NCBI GenBank assembly: GCA_030762175.1
Contig: CM060831.1
Location: forward strand, 32,005,001-32,069,000
DNA length: 64,000 nt
Source: Metallyticus violacea
Taxonomy: Eukaryota; Arthropoda; Insecta; Mantodea; Metallyticidae
Reading direction: 5' to 3'
The translations under genes and the position numbers were made by a program. Position 1 is the stretch's first letter, and every line of letters begins with the position of its first letter. This document shows, in pieces, positions 1 through 11,359 of the stretch. The notes under the pieces were generated by a model. The model searched no databases. It was given only the letters and a program-made list of their open reading frames with translations, and was not told the origin of the DNA.

Positions 1-77
1 GCTATAAAAATAATTTGTATTAAAATGAAAGGCTTAAATGGTGCGGGAGCAAGCTAATGCAGTTTACTAAATATTCT

Positions 78-415
78 TATACAGAGTGACCCAGTGAACT
101 ATGAACCACCTCGCGGTGTTTTGCCTACAGGTGAAAGCGGCGCTCGTTGCTATTCAGATATTCTGACGCAACCATATAAGTTTTCTGAATTATTTTAAAA
201 ACTTTATGAAAGCAGATTGTTGAAAATGGCTACCGTGTTTATCCATATTGCTCTTTAAGAACCTATCCCATCACTCGCTGTAGTTTCCGTTGTGTAATGC
301 TGGCTATATCCTGGGCATCTTTTGTTTAAATTCTTTCAGGGTATGTGTACATTTTAATTTACTTAAATCCTTATTGAGGGCTTGTGGTTCCCTTTGTCCC
401 TAACCCCTTGTGATT
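78..415 (-). pseudogene. 3' end of a Tc1/mariner-superfamily transposon (DUF4817/DDE_3-like), decayed
   Basis: Read on the minus strand, this stretch translates, with stops, to the C-terminal tail of a DDE transposase. It contains a TLKEFKQKM-like segment and then NMDKHGSHFQQ, which matches the family pattern of a threonine-leucine-glutamate helix followed by a glycine-x-histidine-phenylalanine tail. The 3' end carries a terminal sequence reading TATACAGAGTGACCCAGTGA (from about 78). The same terminus, slightly diverged, occurs at about 690-715 and at 50342-50373. The N-terminal helix-turn-helix and the first catalytic aspartates are absent. It is a dead fragment. Family assignment is from pattern recognition of the tail and of the longer copy at 49.6-50.4 kb. 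Confidence 0.6.
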
Positions 416-432
416 TTTAGCTCTAGAGTAAA

Positions 433-718
433 TTAAAAAAGATCGTATACAAGACAAAACCACATACCTTGGAAGAACTGAAACAAAATATCCGGCTTAC
501 TCAATCCGAACCACAGCAATGACGGAACGTTTTTTTTTAAATAGTTGCCAAAAATGTATGGACAACGAGGGTGGCCAGTTTCAGCACCTCCGTTTATTAA
601 GTTGGCAAGAAACATTTTTAAAACATTTTGGGAAACTACTGCATGTATGTGTCAGCGCCACTCAACGATACCCACAAATGGTAAAGAGCGCTACTCATTG
701 GGTCACTATGTATATTAT
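433..718 (+). pseudogene. Second 3' end of the same transposon family, opposite orientation
   Basis: The plus strand encodes a C-terminal transposase tail: a YKTKPHTLEELKQNI-like stretch with frame changes, then NSCQKCMDNEGGQFQHL, the same tail as in the neighbouring minus-strand copy. It ends in the terminal motif TCATTGGGTCACTATGTATA near 693-712. Only about 20 bp separates it from the minus-strand copy, so the two 3' halves form one fold-back unit with like termini at both outer ends. Neither half can encode an active protein. Confidence 0.6.
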
Positions 719-739
719 TTGAGTAAAATCTAATGTGAC

Positions 740-1759
740 AATGCTCAAGCATTATATGGCAAACTTTCGGAGATATTGAAAAACATATTACCTAAAGAGA
801 AACGGGTTATATTTCTTAAAACAGCAATAATAACACAAACTTATTCTGCTCTTGCGAATAATACGCTAAAGTCATTCTCAATTTCCTTCAGGATTCAACT
901 GTTATAGCACCTCCTCAGCAGTGCCTCACAGCTGTTGTACCGTAACGTTACATAGTTCAGATGCAGCTCTAGCGCCGTGCGTCGTTTCCAGAAATAGCCC
1001 GCTCGCGTCTAATTCTTTCCCCTCATAACGCGCAATTAAGACAAATGTGAGAAGGAAACACCTGTTTCTAATGACAATTGCCATGTAATAAGGGCGTACC
1101 TAGAGGTCTGAGATGCATTTTTCTCCTATTCAAGGCCCCTCGACCAACAAACAGCAGGCGAGTTCCAAGTGCCCGAGGGCACCGCCAACCACATTCCTGA
1201 GCCACCGCATTCCAACACGAGGCTCTCTCACCCGACAGCCGCCGCCATGATGCTGCTGGGCTGGCTGGACTCTCGAGTCATTCACGTTGCTCCTTCCTTA
1301 CCAGAGCACAACCAAGCCATTCAACCCATTCTTTGTCCTTAACACTCTCAATACTCTAACCGCAACATAGCAGAGCCGTTTCAAATTATGGCTGATAATC
1401 TCCCGCTAGTTCTGATTACATTTTGGGTTTTCTGCCTCTCTTCGTTTTATTCTTTAATGTGATATTTGTGCACTTTTCTAAATCTTAATGGAAAGCTTCA
1501 GATAAACATGCTATATTTCATACCCCTCCTATTTTTTTTTTTTGTATAATCATGTGCATGCCTGTGTGCACATGTGTATGCTTAAGCAGATTTAGAACCA
1601 TCTACAATAATTGCATTAATTTTAATTATATCCCCTTCCATGTTTATCACTAGAACTTAATTTCTTTGCTTGGAATTTCATTTTTTACGTCGAAATAAAA
1701 TATTTTTGCATTACAAATGGTAACTTAAGGGGCTTCGGGATTCCCTATCTATCCAAAGC
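740..1759. other. Intergenic, no gene recognised
   Basis: No reading frame of note. A somewhat GC-richer part at about 1110-1330 shows no recognisable motif. A T-run and short AT-rich stretches follow. Confidence 0.5.
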
Positions 1760-1769
1760 TAAAACAGTG
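1760..1769 (+). repeat. Target-site duplication, left copy
   Basis: TAAAACAGTG, repeated exactly at 2111-2120 after the A-rich tail of the SINE. Confidence 0.88.
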
Positions 1770-2048
1770 TACCGCCACGGGTGGCCGAGGTCGTTAAGGC
1801 ACGGACTCGTGAGCGGGAGGTCTGCGGTTCGAATCCCGCCAGGACGTCCTCCCTGACTGGGGTTTTTTCCAGGTTTTCCTCAGTCTTCATAACTGGCAAA
1901 TGCCGGGGAGGTACCTAAACTTAGGCCTGGAACGCTTCCTTCCTTAAAAAAAAAAAATTCCTTTCCCAATTTATCATTTCATCTCATGTATGACCAGTGT
2001 CCACCGCCTGTGGTGCCTCAGTAGTAAAAACGGGCGTTAAACACTACT

Positions 2049-2085
<37 letters not shown>

Positions 2086-2110
2086 AAATAAAATAAAATA
2101 AAAAATAAAA
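1770..2110 (+). mobile_element. Full-length SINE, family A (tRNA Leu/Ser-like head)
   Basis: The head has an A-box-like TGGCCGAGGTCGTTAAGGC and a B-box-like GGTTCGAATCC, the arrangement of a class II tRNA such as tRNA-Leu or tRNA-Ser. A body of about 200 bp follows, then a long A-tract that turns into AAAAT repeats. A perfect 10-bp target-site duplication, TAAAACAGTG, flanks it at 1760-1769 and 2111-2120, which fixes both ends. Diverged relatives lie on the minus strand at 12719-12950 and about 57983-58190. The A/B boxes would act as an internal RNA polymerase III promoter. The intact duplication and long tail suggest a fairly young insertion that was mobilised by a LINE. Confidence 0.9.
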
Positions 2111-2120
2111 TAAAACAGTG
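2111..2120 (+). repeat. Target-site duplication, right copy
   Basis: Exact second copy of the 10 bases at 1760-1769. Confidence 0.88.
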
Positions 2121-2250
2121 CATATATGGTAAAGGTTTTCCAGAATCTTGGTAAAGTTGGAATCTGAACTTTTTATTTGTTATTTACGAAAGCTTCCACT
2201 ATGACTTTACACAGGTGTTGTTTGATCCATGCTTTCATAACTGAAATATT

Positions 2251-2251
<1 letters not shown>

Positions 2252-2288
<37 letters not shown>
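2252..2288. repeat. (AT)n microsatellite
   Basis: About 18 TA/AT dinucleotides in a row, in AT-rich DNA. Confidence 0.9.
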
Positions 2289-2290
<2 letters not shown>

Positions 2291-2299
2291 ATATTGGAT

Positions 2300-5200
2300 A
2301 CAAATTATTTCATCGAAAAATACCGCGTTAAATTAAATATATGTGTATCAGGAAAGTTGAAAATTCATTGGTAATTTAGATTCTGAGGAAACATGTATTT
2401 TGTATGATATAAACCTTTTCGCGAATAACGTAAGAAAGTTTAGAATATGTTTTAGTGCATTCCAGAACCACCGGTGGAGTTTGTTCTTTTACAAACTCCT
2501 TACTAAAATAACAGAGACATCCATATCATTTTGTTTCATTAAATCGTCATAATGTGCCTAAGAGCAAGAAGTTTTTGTCACTAGTATGACAGTTTTTAAT
2601 CAAAGCTGGCCATGCACAACATAACGTATTTGTCAATTTTTAACACAGATGTTAGTATACACTGTACACAATTAAAAATGAATTCCATTTATTTTTAATA
2701 CCTGTAAAGTTATGTCCTTTCCGGAGACCCTAATTACATGTTGAAATATGACAATAATTTTGTTTAGAAGTTGAAAAAAAGGAACTTAATAAAAATTTTA
2801 AATTCAAGTCAGTTTTAACGGGCAGAACCTACATATTAACGTTATTTCTTGCTCTTATACCATATATAAATATCCTTTTTACATTTGAATTTTTCACCAT
2901 GAAATGTAGAGAATTTTGAATTTACGAAGTTTACTTAAAAACTTTTTTTTTTGCAAAGTTCTGACTAAAGCAGTATTTATTTAAATAAATAATAAAACGC
3001 GCATATTTTATTTAGTGACTGAAAAACGACATATCTATTTTTTAATCATTCGGAACCCTTTTAAGCCCGTTGCTACCATTAAACCAATATTTTTTTCATG
3101 ATAAAGACAATATTTTAATTTAGAAACTCCAGGATATGTATACGATATATACATTTTATTATTTTTCTTCTAGTGTTGCGAGCTGCTGGTAAGTGCTGCA
3201 TCTCTTATTGATATTTCCGATTTTGACAGGACGACCAAGGTTATATCATAGGCTGAATAGTATGGGGTGCTCCCCCACCCTCGCCTGGCGAGTATAGCAG
3301 ATAATTCTGCCAAAAGATCTGAGGGGACTTCATGGCCTAACTTTAGGACATTTGCATGGCGGGTAAAGAAAGAAAAACAGGCCCAATCGGTAATTGGACG
3401 CGGGTTCGTGGCGTTGGAAGCGCGAATACTACTACAGGCCAAGACGATGGTCAGAATTTGAAAATTAGGGATTTAACATTCCTATAATAAACTTATGTAT
3501 AAATGTTGATAACTGTCGGACTTGTCTTTAATTAATACACCTTGTAAAACAGAGAATTACAATAATTTATTAATTTTAGGTTAATTTCTATTTAGTATTT
3601 TATTTTTTAAACTATTATTTTCATATTATTTATTCTCACAAATGCAATTAACACTTTTAAACCACACTCTTAATAATATAAACAACATAGAATGAAGGCA
3701 AGTTATTCGCCAAGAATAATGAAGAGTATTTCATTCGACAAGAATTATAATTTAGAAAACAAGGTCAGCTGATTTCGACTTTGTAGACACTGGTATCTTA
3801 CGATAATGTTAAATATCTACGAACTATATTTTCTAGTCCATCCTGTATATGTTGTTAATTGAAAGTGAGATATTTCCTTAAAAATATTCATATAAAAACA
3901 AGTGCAATGAAAAATTTGTTATTAAGACAAATGTATTTTACTTTTAGCAGTATTTTCTAACTGGTTCCTGAAGAACATTCTACTGAGATTCTATTATAAT
4001 TTTGACATTTTGCTCTACGGGACATGGGATAAAGTATCTGTTTTCATTTTGTTGCCTAGACCGACAAGGTGTGGTGAAAATCAAGTCGGACTGGTGGTGA
4101 ATCACACTTTTCGAGAGCAATGGCCCACCTTAGTTTCACGTATTTCCAGGAGTGAACTCTGGTGCTGCTAGTTTATGGTATATCATTATAATATTTCTTC
4201 TCTTCCAAGTCAGAATTTCTTTCAGCGAACTTTCTGCGTTGCAATGCAATGTTAATTTAACGCTTTTGGGTTTCACTTAAACATGCTTAGGCAAATATAC
4301 CAGCGAAAAACACTTTTACTAGATTCTTTTATTATTATCACGGACTGTTTTTCAATTATCATGAAATTTCGCCTCAAACTTTGGAAAGTGATAAGGGTGC
4401 CTAATTACGCGATTCCCGTTCTATTTCCGGTTCGAGCAAGCTGCTAAAACTATTTCTCATTTTGAAAAACTGACTGTCAGGTAGTTTGAAGTCCGGAATC
4501 TTTTGCGAAATCATTAATTGGCTTTATATAACGCCCTTAAGGCTAGTAGCTATGTTAAATTCTCAAATTTCGGGTGCACTCAACTCATAAACTACTCCAA
4601 ATACAAAACCATTTTTGCTGTTACTAGAAAGAAATTGATTCTTTTAATGTTAAACTAATTGGTATGTAATTATGATCATTTGCTTAATTTATAAAAAGTA
4701 AAAATCTTGAAAATATTTCTTAAAAATTAGAGGTAAATTCTTGAATCTTTCTCAGTTACTAATTTGAGTTTAATAAAAAACATATAATACAAAGATAAAA
4801 GTACTAAATGTAACAGGTAAAAATGACATTCAGATATCTCAAATAGTTTTTGAGATGAGCGTACCTGAAAGTTGAGAATTTAACATTGCCGGGATACAGT
4901 CTTCATACCGCCTTTAAAGTCAACAGAGATGGGAATGAAGTTTCGTTTTAGGAATCTGGCTTATCTGTGATTATTTTTATATTTTTTCTAAATTATAGCA
5001 TACGTTCTAAATTACCTGTTGCGGAGCGGATCAATATTAAATTCTTATTCTGTATAAGCGGTTTGTTTCCTTTCCAGAAATATTCTGTATTAATAAGCAC
5101 AAATAATTATATTCCTTCATAAAATATTATGAAGACAAAAGTTTCATGTGGGTAGCAGAGCATTACAGATTTCGTAGCTTTGTTGTGTTATTCTCCTCCT

Positions 5201-6250
5201 CGATTCACGTATTTGTCACAAAACACTACTCAATCGTATGTTTGTTCGTCTCACCAATTTGTGGTTGGTAAACATCTACCCAGATTGTGGTTAATATTTA
5301 ACAGCTGCTTACTACTAATTTTCCTAATTTTGAAATAAATAATTTGTACTCATTATGGGAATGTTACACCAACTCAGCCTTGAAAACTTCCCATGTCCTT
5401 AGATACCGGTGGAAGACGTTTCCAATGTCATAGGAAAAGTGCCTGGGAATGCTCCAGCGCACTTAAATGTGAAGCGTAATACGTATGGAATTTAGAAGCC
5501 ATGTTGTGTAATCATCCGCAAGTAGGGGAAAACGTCTATTTTTAAAAAAACATTACCACACAATAGTACAGAGCAACCTTGCATACACTGTGCGCGCGCA
5601 GACCGGATCTAACCAATTTGTGCCGCTCGCTCGGTCAGCTGAGGCTGTGAGAAGGCTGCAACATCGTGACGTCACCAAGTCCACAACGCCACGTTACGCC
5701 ATGTCGACGTTGCGGCCCTGAATGGAGCACAATTGCACAATATACCGGCCGGGAAGCATCACCCGCCAAATCCTTGATTCGACTGTCTTCAGTAGGTGCG
5801 ATCATCATATGCATGGGGGAGACGCATTAAAAAAAACTTGACGCTTGTTTTCTCTACGGTGTTTTGCCTTCTGCAGAGCCGGCATGTTTGCTCCAGCGTG
5901 TCTGGGATCGGGGTTTAACGCCTGTCCGTCATTTATGCAGCAGGAATGCAAGATGCTGACCTCACCGTAATCAATGATGAAATAGTGTCATGGCTTGCCT
6001 TCCAATAATATAACTGAATTATTAGTTAAATGTAGTAAATAAGTGCTTTAGTCCTAAAACAGGTAGATTGCATGTGTAGTTCCCAGCGTTAGAAAAAGAT
6101 TTTGATGCAATATCTAAAGAGTAAAGAAACACATTTATAAAAGCAATTAAAATTTTTAAAATGAGAATGACTTTTGTGTAACATTCGATTGTGAGAAGTT
6201 GATTGATTAAAACAAATTAATAAAATAAAAAATTAAGATTAATAAAAATG
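2300..6250. other. Intergenic, AT-rich; one GC-richer CpG stretch
   Basis: No protein family recognised. A short frame on the minus strand at 3170-3442 (90 codons) overlaps a somewhat GC-rich patch but has no recognisable domain. The only distinct stretch is at 5580-5790, listed separately. Confidence 0.5.
5583..5790. promoter_or_regulatory. CpG-containing stretch with a perfect CRE palindrome
   Basis: This part is clearly richer in G, C and CpG than its surroundings. It contains GTGACGTCAC at 5666-5675, a full palindromic cAMP-response-element type site for CREB/ATF bZIP proteins. No start codon followed by a splice donor is evident nearby, so a promoter role is only possible. It could equally be an enhancer or chance. 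Confidence 0.25.
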
Positions 6251-6261
6251 GGAATAATAAT

Positions 6262-6735
6262 ATAAGTTTAAGACAAGGATGAGTCCAGCGTTCTTTAATC
6301 TCTTTAGTGATGCTATTTTAGACGAAATGAGTAAAAAACACATGCTCAAACTAGAGTCCCATTGGAAAGTTCCTACTTTCACATCACTTATTCTCCAAAA
6401 TAAGACATCGAAATGAACTAAACATATAATTATGATCTGATTCATCAAGTTTGTATACACAAATCATAACACTTCCATATGTGCCCCATGAGTATACAAT
6501 CAGCCGATGTTCGATTTCTCTCCATGTGCAAAACAATGTTTAGTTCATTTCGATATGGCTATTGTTTTTGGAGAAATGCCAGCCAGATTGCTGATGATTT
6601 GGTAGCAGGTTCAGTAATAAGAGTGGGCTTGAAAAGATTACAAGCTATAGATACATTTTGTAAATAGTGGGGTTTTAAGATAATCAAAAACAATTCTAAC
6701 ATCGTGGTATTTTAAAATGGGTGTAAATTGAAGCG
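6262..6735 (+). pseudogene. LINE (non-LTR retrotransposon) reverse transcriptase remnant
   Basis: The plus strand shows SLRQG, then SPAFFNLFSDAILDEM (about 6264-6335), the RT motif region usually written GxxQG-SP-LFNL. After an interruption comes ADDLVAGSVIRVGLKRLQAIDTFCK, then WGFKI and NNSNIVVF. This is the catalytic ADD box with the following helix and the WG-KIN--KT--M-F segment of LINE RTs. The two aspartate codons are at 6593-6598. Stops after TFCK, a small deletion after SLRQG and a rearrangement between the two motifs show it is dead. It covers only the RT palm. The clade (RTE, CR1 or Jockey) cannot be told from this. A SINE B lies directly downstream. Confidence 0.72.
6388..6580. repeat. 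Local inverted duplication inside the LINE remnant
   Basis: 6388-6425 and about 6535-6580 are imperfect inverted copies, separated by a loop of about 110 bp. The right arm is in the correct RT frame just before the ADD box. The left arm is the same RT segment turned round, replacing the expected sequence between the two RT motifs. Confidence 0.6.
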
Positions 6736-6736
6736 A

Positions 6737-7031
6737 GATTTTGTTGATTTGGTTTATTTACAGATGCTCTTTGACATCTCAGGTCATCAGCGTCCCATTC
6801 CATTCAGGGCATGAAATGGCCGACAAATTTTGCTCAGGGGCCTCTTCTTTCTGGCTTGAGGATCTTTTTCGTGCCGTAAATGTGCGACACGGAACCCACA
6901 GCTTTACTTCCTTTCCGAAGGAAGCCATACTTAGGACTTTTACGCCTGAAAAATCCACCGATCCTAGCCGGGTTTGAACCCGCGATCGTTTAGAAGGCAA
7001 GTGTGGGGATCACTACACCACCAGGGCCGAC
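6737..7031 (-). mobile_element. SINE family B, copy 1
   Basis: The head lies at the high-coordinate end: GGTGGTGTAGTG-like A box and CGGGTTTGAACCCGCG B box on the minus strand. The body carries family landmarks also seen in the other copies (a GGAAGTAAAG segment, a CGGCACGAAAAAGA-like segment, and TGACCTGAGATGT near the 3' end). Other copies are at 7285-7510, 19180-19459 and 34040-34288. Confidence 0.85.
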
Positions 7032-7035
7032 AAAC

Positions 7036-7284
7036 TGGGGGGAGAGAGAGAGAGAGGTGGTGGTGAGGAGTAGAAATGGAAATTGTTGGATGGGTCTGGA
7101 GCGAGGATATTTTTGGTATTTGAACCTTATTCACGTCTCTGGCTCTTTGTCCTTGTGATCCCAATATGGGCATTTCCAGCAGGAAGTTTTCGGTGAAGGA
7201 CATACCGGGACGTACTTATTCTAGAGGCCGGGGCAGAAACCTTTCCGAAGCGCAAGTCACTATCACATCACGCCAACCCACGTC
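7036..7284. other. Spacer between two inverted SINE B copies
   Basis: A short GA repeat at about 7042-7056, then about 220 bp of unrecognised sequence. No gene seen. Confidence 0.5.
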
Positions 7285-7510
7285 GTTCTGGTGGTCTATG
7301 GTAACTGTACTTGCCTCGTAGACCCTAAATCGCGGGTTCAATCCCAGCCAGGATCGATGGATTTTTGGACGTAAATGATAAGTATGACTTCCTTTGGAAG
7401 GGAAATTAAGCCATGGGCCCCATGTCGTAGATTTAAGGCAGGGAAAAGAACCTCAAGTATGAAGAAGAGGCCTTTGAGCAAAATTTATCGGCCTTTTTCA
7501 CGTCCTCAAT
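7285..7510 (+). mobile_element. SINE family B, copy 2, 3'-truncated or diverged
   Basis: The A-box region (GGTGGTCTATGGTAACTGTAC) and B box (CGCGGGTTCAATCCC) are followed by the family B body. Homology fades near 7510, where a purine-rich GAAAAAAGAGAG tract begins. Compared with the copy at 19180 it has more substitutions, so it is probably older. Confidence 0.8.
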
Positions 7511-7519
7511 TGAGAAGGA

Positions 7520-8121
7520 AAAAAGAGAGAGAAAGAAAAAAGAGGGGAGGAAAAAAAAAAGCGATTCCTTTCGCTTCAGAGCAAATGAATTTTGATTTCC
7601 ATTCACACTGTAGTACAAAAAAGCACAATCTTTCCATAAATTAAGAAACAATGCTTCAAGTAAGGCTAAACGATGAACATATTATTTAATTCCTCACAAA
7701 TGAACTTTAATTTAGACTTCAATAACACCCTTTCAGGGTTAGGGGATGCAGGTGAAATACTAGATTGTTAGATGTCTTTTTTTGGCTATGAGATTTCGAG
7801 TAAACTATTTACTTCAGTTCTATTCTTATAATGGAGGAAGACAACCTGTAAATAAATGATTTTCTTGCCATGATCACTGGGTTGTTGAAATAGTGGCTTT
7901 TCTCGCCGTAAAGCTCAATGCACTTGCTTGGGTTATATGTTTACAACCTTTCGTGCATTTTAGTAACACTGGTGTCATTTTAATGTAATCAGCTCCAATA
8001 ATTTAAACTTGACCTAAAAGCAAAACACCAAACCCATATTTTGAAACTGACATGAACAGAAAGCAGATTACTATAGCGTAGACTAAATGCGACATTGGAG
8101 AACTGTTTCCTTAATCTGCCT

Positions 8122-8173
<52 letters not shown>

Positions 8174-9340
8174 CATATATATATAAACAAAAGAAGAGGT
8201 TTTCCGCGAATGCCATCCTCTAATCCACATACAGTACGAATAAAAATGCGAACATCGGCGGCGAAAACTTGCCACTTATTGAATAGGTTGACGGTGTTTG
8301 AATATACGGTTTGAAAATAATTAAGAGTTTGGTAATACTGCTTAACAACCAATAACGCTTAAAATAGAACATGTGTAAGTTAGCCATATTTGTTTTGTCA
8401 TAATTAATGCCATTTCACCCAAAGGCATTTTACGCATGGAGATAAATAGAGGTATACTCAGAAAACAAACAAATATTGCCAGTTTAATTAGTAAACCCGG
8501 TAAATGAAAATTATCATTTTACGGGAGGCAAAACATTTTTTTGCACACCTACCTACATGGAAAGCAAAATCCGTTTGGTGAACAAAAGTGTAATTCGACA
8601 TGTTTCTTTGATCAGCGCTAATTAATAGTTTCACAACATTCGTACATTTCCTTTTGTCGTATTTGCAGTGTTGCAAGAGTTTACTTTTACTGTCTCTTTC
8701 TATATTGACACCGCTCTTTCATAAATATACATAAGTCGAAAATTAGAAACACGAAAAAATATAGAAACTAAAAGAAAATCACGCCTTTCACGCATATGAA
8801 CCCTACGTTTCAAAATCATTAACATGATAGATTATCGTGGACTATTTTGCATATGCCCAAGACATATTAAAGGCAAAAAGCTTCTGTCAAAGCTACGTTT
8901 GTTTCACCTATTGTTACATGAATAAATGGAATGGCAAAATACTCCCACTGCGCGGTGGATGTCTGCACAAACAATCGAACCCAGACAGACAGTCAAATCC
9001 TTTTATATGATTTACGATTCTCACTACTAAATTTTTTAGAAGATAATACGAACCTTCTCACCCTGTGGAGACAAAGCATTTGATTCAAGAAATACCGGTG
9101 ATCTCTACACAGTTCACATAAATTTCGAATAATCAATATCCTTTTCACAGTGTAGAGATCACTTCGTGATAAAAAAAAGTCATCTCTATACTAAGAAGGA
9201 TACTTAACTAACAAAAATGTTGTGTGACTTGTGCCTGTATTTTCGTTATTACTGTTACTGTTTTTACGTGTATTTTACAACTTTTCACGAACTATATATA
9301 TAATGTTTCGATAATACGTTTACAAACTTTGGCTCCTCAA
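7520..9340. other. Intergenic, no gene recognised
   Basis: Purine-rich tract at 7511-7560, then AT-rich DNA with no recognised coding sequence. Short frames at 8083-8352 are only reading through the CT repeat. Confidence 0.5.
8122..8184. repeat. Compound microsatellite C-run, (CT)n, (AT)n
   Basis: A run of C, then about 18 CT units, then TATATATA stretches. Confidence 0.9.
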
Positions 9341-9349
9341 ACCATAACT

Positions 9350-9832
9350 AGAAAAATATCCATATAAACATATGTCCAGAAATGATTTGTTTTATGAGTT
9401 ATAAATGAAAGTTTACCATTGGAAGGGGGAAAAAGTTCATATAAACACATGTTTGGAAATACTTAGTTCTTGAGTTATTAATGAAAGTTTACGCCAGTGT
9501 TAAAATTACTGTTTCTATCTTCATTAGGGTTATTACCAAATCACATAAATGGCTAACCTTCAACAATGCTATTGCTGCATTTTGCGAACAATATTTTGTC
9601 ATAAGTGTGCAATGTTGATATGCCAAGTGCAACAGCAGACTTGTATTGATAGCATCATGCAATCACTTAACAAAATGAAGTTTATTTTCGGTTATCAACT
9701 TAAGTTAGATTACAACTAGAAACGCGTTGAAGTAAACTTTTATACTAATAACTGAAAAACTAAGGATTTTCGCACATATGTTTATGTAGAATTTTTTTCT
9801 TATTTTGGTAAACTTTCATTAATAACTCTGTG
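9350..9832. repeat. Fold-back repeat with a doubled left arm
   Basis: Two tandem related units lie at about 9359-9425 and 9436-9495. Each runs from CATATAAACA to TGAAAGTTTAC. An inverted copy of the unit is at about 9750-9832 and ends TAAACTTTCATTAATAACTC. About 250 bp of loop separates the arms. No coding sequence is visible between them. It resembles a non-autonomous DNA element (MITE or fold-back type), but no target-site duplication was identified. Confidence 0.6.
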
Positions 9833-10082
9833 TGTGTACATAAGAAACACGATTATCTGTTAAACGTCATGTTAAACAGTATGAGAAAATTCAAACAGAA
9901 AAATGAAAATCGATATCTGATCGCAACACTTATATCCAACTTACACCTTACCGGAGAAAATATGAATGCAAAACCGAAACGATGCAAATAAAGTAAATCA
10001 TTCGATGTACTTATATGCCTAAAATGATTATGTGCCTGAAAATAAACGGAAAAAGAAAAACAAGAGATTTTGTAAACAATGA

Positions 10083-10110
10083 TGATACATGAGATGAAAT
10101 GATAAATTCA
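10083..10110 (-). repeat. Possible short fragment of SINE A body
   Basis: TGATACATGAGATGAAATGA also occurs at 12779-12800, and in inverted form near 1968-1992 inside the complete SINE A. Only this short piece is recognisable. Confidence 0.4.
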
Positions 10111-10276
10111 CTTGCGTTTGGAGTATTTAACCCTTCCTTTCGGGGGGCGGGGATAAAAATATAAATAATCGGCGGAAGCATAGAGTTTACTGAAGACTTC
10201 AGAATATGAAGTTGCTAAACTAACCATGGCAATTATGATAAAAGAATAGCAATATTTATGATTCACATTTTACGTA

Positions 10277-11350
10277 GTGCCCCTTCCAAAGAAATAGCTA
10301 ATAACTATTTATTATGTTCTCTTCTCCTAGTCAACTTTTAAAACAAAACATGCATGAAAACGGCGATGTATAACCGATAGTTCTTAACTGTATCTTACGC
10401 TAAGCGCATTTCCTTTTTATTGTAGTAGCGGTAGCATGCGGGTCCTCCGTTAACGAGGGAAACTCGGAGTAGCATTCGTCAGTCAGCCCGGAAAATGCTA
10501 CGCTTTAAATGTATACCTTCATGGGCCAGCAAAGATTTACAAGGACTTACATTTGTCTGCTTCCAATAAGGGTTAACCTTACCCCTGCTTATTTCTGCGT
10601 TCTCTTGGGCCGCAGGAAGATGGCCCATGGCCAAAGCTCAGTATTCTCTCCTTTTTTAAGGAACCAAATGATGAAGGGTTACTGACACCATGCATAACTG
10701 ACTTGGTGTTGTTTTCGCACTTTATTTGAAAGTCTCACCGTTTGTCAATGAGACGTTGACTTTCACTGTTACCTGTTAACTGACAAAAAAGCGTTATCTG
10801 TTTTGTGGCAATGAATAAAGTGGACATTTTCCTGAAGACTCCAGTTTAACTGTTAATTTGGAAGTAAAACGATTTGGATCTTATCAACCGAAAGCTGTAA
10901 GAGAGGCGCACAAAATTAAGGATTTTTTACGGTTTGTGAGGGAAAGAAGAAGAAGAAGAAGAAGAAGAAGAAGAAGAAGAAGAAGAAGAAGAAGAAGAAA
11001 AACCATATTGACTGACAGTGTGTAAAGTGAGAAACATGTCATGTCAATAGAAATGAGATTTGAAATAAATAGAAAGGGCAAATTTAGTTTCTATATATGC
11101 CGACGAAACGACATATATACGCATGTCACAGTTTGTTGTGACATTACGATACATCAGTGGGGATAAACCAGTTGAAAGACTCAAAAGTAATAGCTGTTTC
11201 TGAATTGACTGCAGGAGGCTACAGCAGGTAAAACTTTTCTGATATTCCTCCATCTGTTCAACTTCTCGGACTTCCTGCTATTTCTGTGTTGTGCGTCATC
11301 GTGTAATTGCTTAAGGCACGTGAAAGAAGTGAGTAAGAAGAATTTCATAT
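10277..11350 (+). repeat. Duplicated non-coding block A, copy 1
   Basis: The block matches, in inverted orientation, 25446-26283. Homology is collinear over nearly the whole length and shares long stretches such as GTAGTAGCGGTAGCATGC, TTATTTCTGCGTT, AAACGATTTGGATCT and TTTGTTGTGA. It has no open coding frame in common with the other copy. This copy is longer because it holds an (AAG)n tract at about 10946-10998 and an extra segment of roughly 100 bp near 11222-11325. No terminal repeats or target-site duplications were seen. It is either an unknown repeat family or an old duplication. Confidence 0.75.
10946..10998. repeat. (AAG)n microsatellite
   Basis: About 17 AAG units. It lies at the place in block A where the other copy carries a GA repeat. 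Confidence 0.92.
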
Positions 11351-11359
11351 TAGCTTTCC

